DNA of 64,000 bases. It comes from Symbiodinium natans. Its lineage: Eukaryota > Sar > Dinophyceae > Suessiales > Symbiodiniaceae. The notes beneath the pieces are model-generated. The model saw only the letters and a program-made list of their open reading frames with translations. It was not told the DNA's origin and did not search any database. The stretch spans positions 186,001 to 250,000 of the forward strand of contig CAJNDS010002629.1 in NCBI GenBank assembly GCA_905221605.1. Direction: 5' to 3'. This document shows, piece after piece, positions 33,442 to 44,300 of this stretch (positions are counted from its first letter, which is position 1; each line of letters starts with the position of its first letter). Position numbers and translations under genes: made by a program.

Positions 33442-33820
33442 GATCACTCCGTTTGCACGTTTTTCTGCGGGGGCGGCTGGGAAAGGAGATGACGGACCCC
33501 TCGCCCTCCGGGATCATTCTGTTTGCAAAAGGAGAGGGCTGCAGCCACTCCGCCCCCGCAACCCCATGAATCTCCTCAAACCCCGGTGCATTCGCCTCGG
33601 AAATGGGGCAGGCCCTTCGATCATTTTGTTGGCAATTGGGGCCGCACCCCGATTGTCTTCAAGGACATGATTCTTTCGGATCAGTCTGCGCGTGCATGGC
33701 TGCGGCTGCAACCCTAAACTTAAACCTGAACGGAAACGGAAACATGTCGGCCCTCCGCGCCTTGAATCATACTCATGCAGATGGATACTTGTGCTCGCCT
33801 GATGCGGATCATTCTGTAAG
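33442..33820. repeat. five diverged copies of a GATCATTCTGTTTGC-like motif
   Basis: Copies begin at 33,442, 33,512, 33,619, 33,679 and 33,807 (for example GATCACTCCGTTTGC, GATCATTCTGTTTGC, GATCATTTTGTTGGC). Spacing is irregular (70, 107, 60, 128 nt), consistent with a decayed satellite of about 60-70 nt. Confidence 0.5.
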
Positions 33821-34370
33821 GGCAAACGGCAATGTTTGACGTGATGTCCTTCGACTTGACTTGCTCTGGCCAATCAGGTTCCCACGCGTTCTGCAGAACA
33901 TGATCAATGTCTTCTCCGTGCTGATCGGAGCGGGCTGTAGAGTCGAAAGGCTTTGAAGTTAGCTTCCTGTAGGTTCGCCATAAGAACTCCTCAGCTCCGT
34001 CCCCTCAAGCAAAGACTCCACAGCTTCCTGCGTGGCAAAAGCTACCCCCCTCCGCCGCAACACCGAACCTTCAGCACCTGAGAAGTCCTCAAATGCCGTA
34101 ATCTGCCGCGCAATTGCGTACAACGCGAAAGCCAGGACTCTCCTGGGAGATGTGCTTCGAGGGCGGCGTGGAGGAGCTCTCGGAGGAGCGTTTCGCGATC
34201 CCGCTGTGGTACGGACATTCCGGGCGTTGTCGATCTGACAAGATTCCAGCTGATCGTAAGTTTGGGTTTGGCTCATTGGCTCATGGGCGAACTGAGAAGC
34301 GAAGCCATCGCGTCGGAGCCGGTCTTTCTATCTTCGGGCATAAGGTGGTCCAGGATTATTGGCGCCTTGA

Positions 34371-34375
34371 AGTTC
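34371..34375. repeat. target-site duplication AGTTC (partner 49,242-49,246)
   Basis: The five bases before the left LTR equal the five bases after the right LTR, the length typical of copia integrases. This fixes the LTR end as ...CAATA rather than ...CA. Confidence 0.85.
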
Positions 34376-34483
34376 TGTTGTTACAGAAAGACATTTCATT
34401 ACTTACCGTTGTTCGCTCATGGCTCAAGAAAAAGGGCGTGTGCACGTTTCCCTAAATATTGGGGCTGTCTGCTGGTAACAATA
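34376..34483 (+). repeat. 5' LTR of the copia element (108 bp)
   Basis: This is very short for an LTR that must carry promoter and 3'-end signals. A TAAATATT sequence (34,453-34,460) is a possible TATA-like element. A stretch at 34,405-34,428 begins ACCGT and ends TGGCTCAAG, resembling the dinoflagellate spliced leader with a replaced middle. Confidence 0.9.
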
Positions 34484-34498
34484 GGTTATCAGCCGTAG
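34484..34498 (+). promoter_or_regulatory. primer-binding site, probable half-tRNA type
   Basis: GGTTATCAGCCGTAG starts directly after the LTR. It lacks the TGG expected for pairing to a tRNA CCA end. Its complement, CTACGGCTGATAACC, folds on paper as an anticodon arm: stem GG/CC around a seven-base loop CTGATAA, with U33 and anticodon GAU (isoleucine). Drosophila copia is primed by a tRNA-iMet 5' half cleaved in the anticodon arm, and its primer-binding site also begins GGTTAT. By position and sequence this element probably uses a similar half-tRNA primer. The tRNA identity is inference. Confidence 0.6.
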
Positions 34499-34524
34499 TA
34501 CCACGCTAGTTTGACCACTCTGTG

Positions 34525-35274
34525 ATGACGGACCAAGCTCCGCTAGGTCCTGCAGGCATACCAGTCCCGGACGACGGAGCGAGCAACCTGAGCATGTCCT
34601 TTGATGGTAATGCTCCAGGTGAGGACGCCGCTCCCCGGGAGGGTGAGCTCCCGTTGACCACAACCGCACTAAGGCTACATGACCATAGGCTCTTTCAGAA
34701 GGGTGCAGTTTCCGAGGCCGGTGTCACCACCGGTGCCTCGAGCCGTCAGACTGCGTCCGCGCCTTGGCAGGTTGTGTCCCCTAGTGCTAGACAACCACCG
34801 GCCAGCCTTCCGATAGCAGCCGGAGGAAGCTCATCCCAAGATATTAGTCCGTCAGCCCAGAGTCTTTTCCCACCGACCTCCTCGACTATGAACAGTTTGA
34901 CAATCGGCGATCAGCGAATCCTGCAGAATCAAGCAAACATTAGCAATGTGTTTGTTCAGAACGACAGGTCGCCGTTACTCGAGCAAATAGCTGAACATCG
35001 CCACAATCAGATCATTGGTCAGATCGCAAACAATTTTCAGGAGCAACTCCAAGCAATGGGTATGAATGTCATGTCGGGAGTGTCACAACTCAGAGTTGAA
35101 CTTGCTCAGGCCGAAACCAGATTAGGTAGTGAGGAGACACAGGCCAGACAGAGATTGGCAACAGGTCAGTCGCAGCTTGACTCGCAGGCCAATGAGATCA
35201 ACGTGGCACGAGGTGAAGCTCAAGCTTTGGCCCAAAGACTAAGCGCTGCTGAGAGCCACGCTGACGCTGCGTGA
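34525..35274 (+). CDS. copia Gag N-terminal segment (coiled coil), ends at possible +1 shift site
   Basis: The ATG at 34,525 is 41 nt after the LTR; the ORF has 249 codons. The first 120 residues are Ser/Pro/Gly-rich and probably disordered. From about residue 150 a coiled-coil-like pattern (IAEHRHNQIIGQIANNFQE, QAETRLGSEETQARQRL) runs to the stop. The stop context is GCG TGA TCA. Reading one base forward gives GAT CAA CTT and continues in the polyprotein frame as DQLHQAEAKAV, which extends the same coiled coil without a gap. The two ORFs are therefore one Gag interrupted by a +1 change, either programmed at the slow UGA codon or a recent 1-nt mutation. Confidence 0.75.
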   Translation: MTDQAPLGPAGIPVPDDGASNLSMSFDGNAPGEDAAPREGELPLTTTALRLHDHRLFQKGAVSEAGVTTGASSRQTASAPWQVVSPSARQPPASLPIAAGGSSSQDISPSAQSLFPPTSSTMNSLTIGDQRILQNQANISNVFVQNDRSPLLEQIAEHRHNQIIGQIANNFQEQLQAMGMNVMSGVSQLRVELAQAETRLGSEETQARQRLATGQSQLDSQANEINVARGEAQALAQRLSAAESHADAA

Positions 35275-35332
35275 TCAACTTCACCAAGCGGAAGCTAAGG
35301 CCGTCAGCAACGCGGATCTCCTCAATGCTGAA

Positions 35333-38300
35333 ATGGACAGTGCCCGTGTCGCCGCTGCTCAGGCAACACATGCAGTTCAGGCGACATCTGAGGTTGAGAT
35401 TTCACGCTTGACTGCTGAAGTTAGGGATTTCAGGGTGATGATGAGTCACGAGTCAGAGAAGAGAAAGATGGCTGAAAAGGAGAATGCTGAACTGAAATCG
35501 CAGCTAAACCAGGCCATCGCGGCTCTGCAGGCTCATGCAAGCGCAACGGGGTCCGCCCCATCTGCGCCACCGGGTCTGATCCCTACCTATCCCATCAATA
35601 CTCCGCCTCAGGACGCCAAAGGGTCAAGGCCCCGACGCCACCCTGACGGGGGAGGCCCTGATGGAGATGATGACGGCAGCGATGATGATGACTCGAGCAG
35701 CAGTCATAAGAAGAAAAAGAGCAAGAAGAAAGACAAGAAAAACAAGAAGAGGGATTCCAGTTCCTCTTCTGATCTCTCGCCCAAGCAGCTCAAGGCAATC
35801 ATCAAGCAACTTGCCAAAGGAAAGACTAACGAGAAGGAGGAAGTTGATGAGGATGTAAACAAGACCAAATCCAAGGAGGCCGAGAAGATCCTGTTCCCCA
35901 AGTTCCCGACACCTGAACAGTACAGGAACTGGCGAATTAGGGTTCGTGAAGCTGTAGTTGCAGCGTCCAATAAGCCGGATGAAGCTTTTGAATGGCTTTC
36001 GAAGGTATGGGACAAGGACTCTAAGGAAGAAGAGTTAAGGGACACAGGTGGCTTCTCTACTCTCGATGCCAAGGTCTTGTCGGCAGTGACAAATGTCCTT
36101 GAAGGTGACTTCGCGCGCCAAATGGACACCCTCAAGGAGAGGGAGGCTCACGCCGGGAGGCTAGTGAGGGGTAGACAAATCCTGTTTCTCCTTCATCAGC
36201 ACTTTGCTACAAACATCCTACACAATTCCGTGTATGACATGGAAGACCTCCTTTCAGTGACATTGGTAAACGAAAACCTTGTGATGTTCGTTAGGAACTG
36301 GGATACGGTGCTTTCAGGCATTCAGACCACCCCTGAAGACAAGGTTCTCGAACCGCTCTTTCATAGGCAGGTAAAGAAATGCAAAGCACTTCAGCACGAT
36401 ATTGCCATCTATGAAAGGGCTGCCGAAGGCTCCAGTGAAAGATCGTTTAAATTTCTCTACGACGCCGCCAATAGCCACTTGAATCGAAAAAGGCTCGAGA
36501 GGAACCGGGAGCGGATTGCCAAGCAAACTGGAGCTCCTGCTGTTCCTACTGCGCCTGCACCCAAGAAAGTACCCAAAGGGTTTTGCATCTCTTTTGTCAA
36601 GAACGGCAGTTGCAAGAATGGTGGCAGTTGTAAATACAAGCACCAGACGCCCAGCGGACGTGGCAGATCGCAGTCACCCGGCGGAGGCCGAGGGAGAAGT
36701 CCTTCAAGACCCAACTCCCCGTCAGGAAAGCCTCGAGTGTGCAAGTTCTACAAACAAGGTCGTTGCGACCGTGGAGAGAATTGCAAATTCATGCACACCG
36801 GAAAGCCAGGTGCCGCTGCTACACCCGACGGAAGTCAGAAGGGATCTGCGCGCCCTGACAAGGGCAAGGACAAGAAGAAGAAGAAGGAACGCAAGGGCTC
36901 CAGGGCTAGCTCCAAGGGTTCTAAGGGAAGCAAGGGTTCGAAAGGATCACATGGCTCCGGGAACTCGAAGGGCTCAGCTCGAAGGAGGAGTGGCGGACCT
37001 TCTCTCCCTGCAGCAGTTTGCCTTCTAGGAGCAATGATGGCCGGCACGGCTTCCCAAGCCGACGCTTTTACTCTCCGGAAGGATGAGTCGTACTGGCCCC
37101 CTCAGTGTTCCACTGACATGCGTTTGGCGCTACCAGCAGTGTCTTTTGACAACAGCCCAATGTACATCAACTTCCCACTCAGAGATGGAGAGCTTAAGTT
37201 CCCTGTTGAGAATCCTCAGCGCAGGTATGACAAGAAGTGGTCTGTTGACTACATTCCCAAGCCAGACAATCAATCCACCAGAGATGCACTTATGGCCGCT
37301 CGCATGTTGAGAGCTACGGTCAAAGACAGTCTGGAGGACAAACCAAGCCGTTGCAATTACTGTTGCGATACGGAGTTTGGTTGCAACTATTGCATTCCAA
37401 AAGGGTTGAGAGTGTCTTGTCCCGCTAAGGTTCAACTATCATCAGAATCGCCACCCATCGAATGGATTGGTGACACAGGGAGTGCTCAGGATCTCATCTC
37501 AGAGCGGGAGCTTGTGAATCTGCATCCGTACGAATCGGACTGCCCAATCAACATTTGCACTGCGAATGGACCGAGTTACGCAGGCACGCAATGTGATGTA
37601 GGGATACCATCCCTCAACAGCATAGCCAAGCCTTATGTTCTCCCCGACACTCCCAATGTTCTTTCAGTAGGACAGAGATGCATGGATCTGGGTTACGACT
37701 TCATTTGGAAAGGATTTCAGAGACCCTATTTCAGGAGTCCGGGAGGTGACAAGGTTTTCCTTGATGTGAAGGATAACGTTCCGTACTTGAAGTCTTGGAA
37801 GGAGGGTATCGCTTGTCCTGCCCATTCAAGACACGAGTCTACTCGGATCGATACGGATGATGCTGTTGAGACCATCACCAACCCTGAACAGATTGCCGCG
37901 CAACTTATCCAGGAGCAGGATTTCTCCCATCAGGCATGCTTGCGATTGCTGAAGGACTCAAACTTTAAGCAATCTAGGTTCAACAGGAAAGCCATCAAAC
38001 CGAAGGACAGTAAGGACTCGAAGTACATGATTTTCGGGGCTTTTTCACATGGGGGGATGCAAGGGATAACCAATCGCACTCATTCCTACCCCAAGGTGAT
38101 TAAGTACCTTCTGTCCTATCTTAAACATCATGGAGCGGATGGCCCAATAACATCGATTGCTGTCAATCAGAACTCAGGCGTTAAAATGCACAAGGATGTC
38201 AACAATCACCGTGAACACCTCAACTACACCATTGCAGTCGGCGATTTCACCGGAGGCGAATTGTGGATTCACGATGACACCATCCGGAAGGATGAGCCAG

Positions 38301-41300
38301 GTTGCATCAACAAGATCGCCCCCACTGGTGCCAAACTGGGAGGTCGTTTGCACAGGTCGAAGTCGAAGATCATTTCCTTCGATCCAAAGACTTTCCATTG
38401 CGTCACTCCCTGGAAGGGCGAGCGTTGGAGCATCACGGGATACGTCAATCGCGCTGTGCACAGGCTGGATTCGCATCAGCTAGAGAAGCTTAAGTCACTG
38501 GGGTTCTTGCTGCCGAAACAGAAGAACTTCCCTCCAGCAGTGCCTGCGGAAATCGATGAGGAGATGACTCTTTACGAGTTAGCTACTATGGATCCTCCAG
38601 CTCCGGCCCCAGAACCGAAAAGCAAGCCTAAAGTGAAGTTGAAAAAAAAGCCTGAGGAACCCTCAGACAAGAAGAAGATTGCCAAAGAAGCCTCCAAAGC
38701 CGAACCACCTTCGGATGAACCAGATTGGTCAAAAGTCGAGGGGTTATTGAAAGAAGCTGTTGCCCCCATCCCTTCATCTCCGGATGAAGAGTTCCTTGAT
38801 AAAACGGAACTGATCAGGTCGCCGAAACCCGATTCAGGTGAGCCGAGCGTCCTCCCTCCTCCTCCGGAAGGAGAGAGGCATGCTCCAGATGGGGATCCTG
38901 GTGAGGGTAGTGGTGGGGAAGGCAAGAGGTCGAGGCGCATTGAGAATTTGAAGAAAGAAGCCAAGTCAGCGGCGCATCTCATGACGCACCTTCCCAAAAA
39001 TCCATTCTGTGATGTTTGCCAAAGAGCTAAGATGTACAAGCCGCCTTCGTACCAAACGGATGGCTGGCACAGCGTCGAAGCTAAGGCGTTTGGAGACCAT
39101 ATCACTGCGGATCACATCATTGTGTACCGTGATAGGGATACGGTTATAGAAGAATCCAGATTGGCCCTCGTACTGAAGGATGTTGCGACTTCTTTTACGT
39201 ATGCCTACCCTTCAGCACTGAGGTCAGAGGATGAGTGCATTGCAGCATTGCAACATTTCGTTTCCTCCTCTGACGAGGTAGGGGTATTCTACAGCGATCA
39301 AGCTAAAGAACTCATCTCTGCCGCCAAGTTCTTAGGTTGGAGACATGAACAATCCAAAGCGTATATTCATCAATCCAACGCGATCGCAGAACGCGCAGTG
39401 CGCGCCACCACCGAGGGTACTAGGAGCAATTTGCTTCAGGCCGGGCTCTCGCATGTGTACTGGCCACAGGCTCTCGAGCATGCGTGTACCGCTGTGAATA
39501 TAAGTAACCCCCATGGGGCGAAGTTTACACCGTGGTTCAAGCGTTTCGGGAGCCAGTTCCCGGGAAAGGTCATTCCCTTTGGTTGCAGAATCGACTATTG
39601 GGTTGGACCCAAGAAAAAGCGCAAGAATCGTGAAAGGTTCGAGCCAACTGCTGAACCAGGTGTTTTCGTGGGATATCATTTTCAGCCGGGCATGAAATGG
39701 AAGCACGAGGTATTGGTTCTTTCACTGAAAGAGTTAAATCGACAGGACTTCCATGAATGCATCAAGCCCATAAGAGCATACCAGTTCAAGGTGCCTGAAG
39801 GTGATTTCACTTTTCCCATGAAACAGAGGTACGAACGTGTGCAACAAGGTCTCGCTGCCGATGCCCTCGAGCGACCAGCGACGGAGTCACTCCACAATCA
39901 GGACGCTGAGCCCTCAGCTGAACAGGCCGCTGAAGCTTCTGACGCCGACCGGAAGGTTGAGCCCCCTAAAGTTCTTCACCCCAAAACCGGCAAGGAGATT
40001 CCTCTGCCGGAAGGTGGGAGGTACTATGATTCGGGGGGTACACTAGGTCGTCGCTACGGGGGGACTAGAGGTTCTAGAAAGCCGGACAGCATTCCGAGCG
40101 ATCTATGGGTCCGTCTCTCTAAAGCACAAAAGGAGAAGGCCATTGATGATGAGGCTCGAGAGCAAGCTTTGAGAGATCTCGAGGCCCGAGAAACTCCCTC
40201 GTCAAGTAGCAGCGCCAGGCCATCTGCAGTAGCTAATCCGGTTAAAGATGAATGGACAATTCGGGGGGATAAGCTCATCCGCTTTCACTACTCTCCGAGA
40301 CGTGAACTGTTCTCCCCTCATCTCACTGATTGTCCTGTTCCTATCTCCGCTCTTGGTAAAGAGAGATTGACCAAAATCATGCCAATTGGAGGTAAGGACA
40401 TCATAGCCGATTGTGATGAATGGCGTCATGTACGCAAGCGCAACAAGAAGCTCAGCTTCAAATGGGTTGGTCGTACTGAGTTCGACATCCTTACCAAACC
40501 CCACACTTCGGAAGAAGCTGTTAAAGATTTCCCATGTATGCCTACGGTTCCCATGTCCAATCATCAACATAGGGACAAGATCCCTGTTTCCCGCGCTCTT
40601 ACTGCCGAGCAAGTTCAGGAAGCTATGGCTATGGTTGCCAGGCCAGTAGGAAGAAAAGAGCTGTTAGCTGATCCTCAGGCCCAAGCTTCTCTTGACGTTG
40701 AATGGGAAAAGTTGATGAAGAAGAAAGCCTGGGACATGTCATCTGTTCGTGAATGGGAAGAAGTCTCTAAAGAGGCAGCCAAAAGAGGAAAGAAGGCCCA
40801 CGTTGGCAAAATCTTTGAAATCTGCGTGGAAAAGGGCAGTGAGCTTCCTAAAGGGAATCCCTTACGGAAGTTCAAGGGTAGGACCGTCTTTCAGGGCAAC
40901 AATGTGAAGGACGAGAACAATGACACCGCTCTCTTTAGTGAGCTGGGCTCTAGTCCCGCCACCATGGAAGCGGGTAAGGTTCTCGACGCCTATGGCCATG
41001 CCCCCGGCCACGATGTGGAACAGGGGGATGGTAAACAGGCGTACACGCAAACGACTCTGAAAGGCGCTGACACTTGGGTCAGGCTCCCACGTGAGCGTTG
41101 GCCTAAGGAGTGGGTCGGCAAGTTTAGGGACCCCGTCGTCCGCCTCAGATTGGCTCTTTACGGGCACCCAGACAGCGGGGGCTTCTGGGAGCAACATTGC
41201 GAAAAGCGCTTGCGGGAGGTTGGTTTTGAGCTCGTGTTTCCCGCTGCATGGCCATCTGTCTTTTATCATCCCACATTGAAGCTTTTATTAGCCGTGTATG

Positions 41301-44300
41301 TAGATGATTTCAAGATGGCCGGGCCAAAAGAGAACCTAGCCAAGGGTTGGGAACTCATCGGCTCTCGCATCGATATGGATACACCTACTCCCATCGGAAG
41401 ATATCTGGGATGTGAACACTTATCTCAGTCTTCATCGCTTGGAAAAGCCGATCATCCTTTTGCGCATGTCTTCGACAAATCCCTTCCTGATCCCGCTGCC
41501 AAACCTGCCACTGCCGCAGCCAAAGAAGATTTCACCGAATACTACCCTGAAGAAGGGATGGTTGTCCGACATCACGTTCAGCCCCGCAAGGCGTTGTTCA
41601 AGCCTCGCGCGGCGGAAGCCGTCGCACTTGACCTTAGTCCGCACAGACTCACATTGATGCGCCCTCTAGGTTCTGAGGCCGCGCCAGACGAGCTCTGGGA
41701 CACGGGGGGTGCTAAGCACAAACGTGATCACTTATGGACAGGTGCTACTTATCTTGCCGCCAACGGTCACACCGAGCGTTCCGCAATGGCAGCCGTGAAA
41801 AAGATTAGAGACAAACTTAATGCCAAGAAAGCAGCCCGCAAACACGCTTTCTATGATGTCAATCAGTTGAGTGATCATCAGGGTTGTATGTATGCTAAGA
41901 CCAGACAAGTCGTCTATGACATGAGTTCCTTCTTGCAGCAGGCCATCGACCGCTACAAAGAACTCACTGGTCCCGAGTGGCATAACCTTAAAAAGGTATC
42001 AACGCCCTTCTATGATGACAAAATCGCTCGCCCCACTGACGCGGAGGCTGAACCCAAAGGCAAGCTTGCTCCTATTGCGAGTCGTGTGCTCATGAAGTTG
42101 CTGTTCGCAGCAAGGATGGCTCGTTATGACTTATTACGTGCTGTCCAGGGTTTAGCTAGCCGGGTCACTAAGTGGTCTGCCGACTGTGACAAGGCACTGC
42201 ACAGACTCATGTGTTATGTGGCGTCCACTCTTGACCATCGAATGACCTGCTTTATAGGAGACTCCCTTGATAAGTGTAAGCTCTGGCTGTTCGCTGATTC
42301 TGATCACGCAGGCGAACATGACAACAAAAGCACTTCAGGAGGTTTCCTCGCGTTGGTAGGACCCAACACCTACTTTCCCTTGTCCGCTTTTAGCAAAAAG
42401 CAAACGAGCACCGCGCTTAGTTCCACTGAAGCAGAAGTCGTATGTGCGAACGTTACTCTGCGAGCCTTGGGTCTTCCTTCATCTGCACTATGGAGCGTGC
42501 TCCTGAACGCGGGGGGGGATACAGCTCCCAAGCCTCTTCGTAGTGACATTGCTAAGCACGATTTCAAACCCAAATCTTATCCTTTCCAGGGAATCTCGAC
42601 CATCAACAAGACAGGACGTCATCTCCTTGCAGACGGAAGGATTGTGGAGTTTTTTAGCAAAAGTAGCTCTTTACCCTTTCCCGTTGAGCTGACTAGTCAC
42701 CCTATTAGGGATCTTTGGTTACTCCAAAAGGGGAAGTGGACTTTGCATCAAAGGGCGGTTGCTTGGGAAGAATTGGATGAAGACGAACGCACTCTGCCTC
42801 CAGATGATTTCGAGTATGGCATCCTCGTGTATAGAAGGTCCACCGCAGAATACCGCCGCCACGCGGAAGCGGAGGCCATCCTTCAGAGGGAAGCCGAGGG
42901 CATAAGGGGTTCGGGGGGTGGTGTCGATACTGAGGTTGGAGTCACTAGGAAACCTTGCGACTTCGGACTAATAATGTCTGTGCCTCATTCGATTCAGCCA
43001 GTTGTCTTAGAGGATAATCAGGCCACCATCCGCATCCTAGAGTCTGGAAAATCCCCAGCCTTCCGTCATTCTGACAAGACTCAAAGAATCAATTTAGGAT
43101 GGATCGCAGAGCAGTTTCGTAGGAAGCACTATGACCTTGCTTACATCAACACCAATCTTCAAGCTGCTGACATCCTTACAAAACCCTTTACCAATGCTGA
43201 AAAGTGGCGAAATGCCTTGCTATTGATGGGAATCACTCAGCGGAAGCTCGAGAGCCGTAAGGCTACACCGGCCAGCGTTCCGCCACCCGCCGTTGCGAGC
43301 GACTCGAGGCCCGACAGCAAAACGAAGCGGGTCATTATAGAGGTTTGCTGTAGTGATGACTCCATCATTGGGGAAATAGCTCATCATGAGTTTCCCGAGT
43401 GTAAGGTAGTTAGAGTCACCGAAAGCATGGACCTTAACTCACCAGATACCCGTAGAGCCATCATCGACATTGCTAAAGAACACCACCGAGCTGGCGCTCG
43501 TGTTCTAACATGGGTTAGCTTGCCTTGCACTGGTGGCAGTCAATGGACTAGAATCAACCTTAAGGTTCCCAAAAATAGAGATGCTGTGCTTGATGCCAGA
43601 AGAAAGTTCAAGAAGTTGTGGGCATCATTCGTTGATCTTTCTCAGGGCCTTGATAAGGCGTCCGTCGACTACTGTGTTGAATGGCCAAGGGACTGTGAGT
43701 ATTGGGGATGGGACAAAGTGAGGAAGTGGCTTGATAGGCATCCGTTTGTTTATGCCAAATTTGATGGTTGCAGGTTCGGATTGCATAACAAGAAGGGTGT
43801 TCCCGTGAAAAAGCCGTGGTGTGTTGCCACTACCCTTCAAACAGTGTACAATCGTCTCAATGACAAAAAGTGCACTCGTAGCCACGAGCATGCTAAATGC
43901 CTGAAGGAATCAGAAAATTACAGTAAACCTCTTGCACGGGCTATTCACAAAGCCTTTAAGGAAGTGAACTCCTCTGCAGCGGCTAGATCAAGCTCCCCTG
44001 TAGTCCCAGCGTGCCCAGCCATCATCACCTCGCCGACCATGACCGAGTTTCTGACTGACGAGGAACGCCAGCAGCGTGTCGCGGAGTTCAAGCAAGCGCT
44101 AGTGGACCCCGACCGCCTGGCTGACGCCATGGCTGGCATCCTTCTTCCACGGAGTTTCAGTGACCTGGCGGAAGCTGTGGTTGAGCCACAGGATGACGAT
44201 GCTGACGACGACTTATTTCTCGGCACAATTCCCATCTACCGCTGGCGGGAGCTGCGTGAAGAGGACCCTTCGTCCCATTGGACGGTGCTTTACGAGCGAT

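Noticed and set aside
33959-34276. Minus-strand ORF of 105 codons just left of the copia element, with a coding-like C-terminus
   Set aside because: No family recognised and plus-strand frames conflict; too weak to call.
34376-34480. LTR ending in the usual ...CA at 34,480 and 49,238
   Set aside because: The identity extends three bases to ...CAATA, and only that end gives both the AGTTC duplication and the matching inverted terminal repeat.
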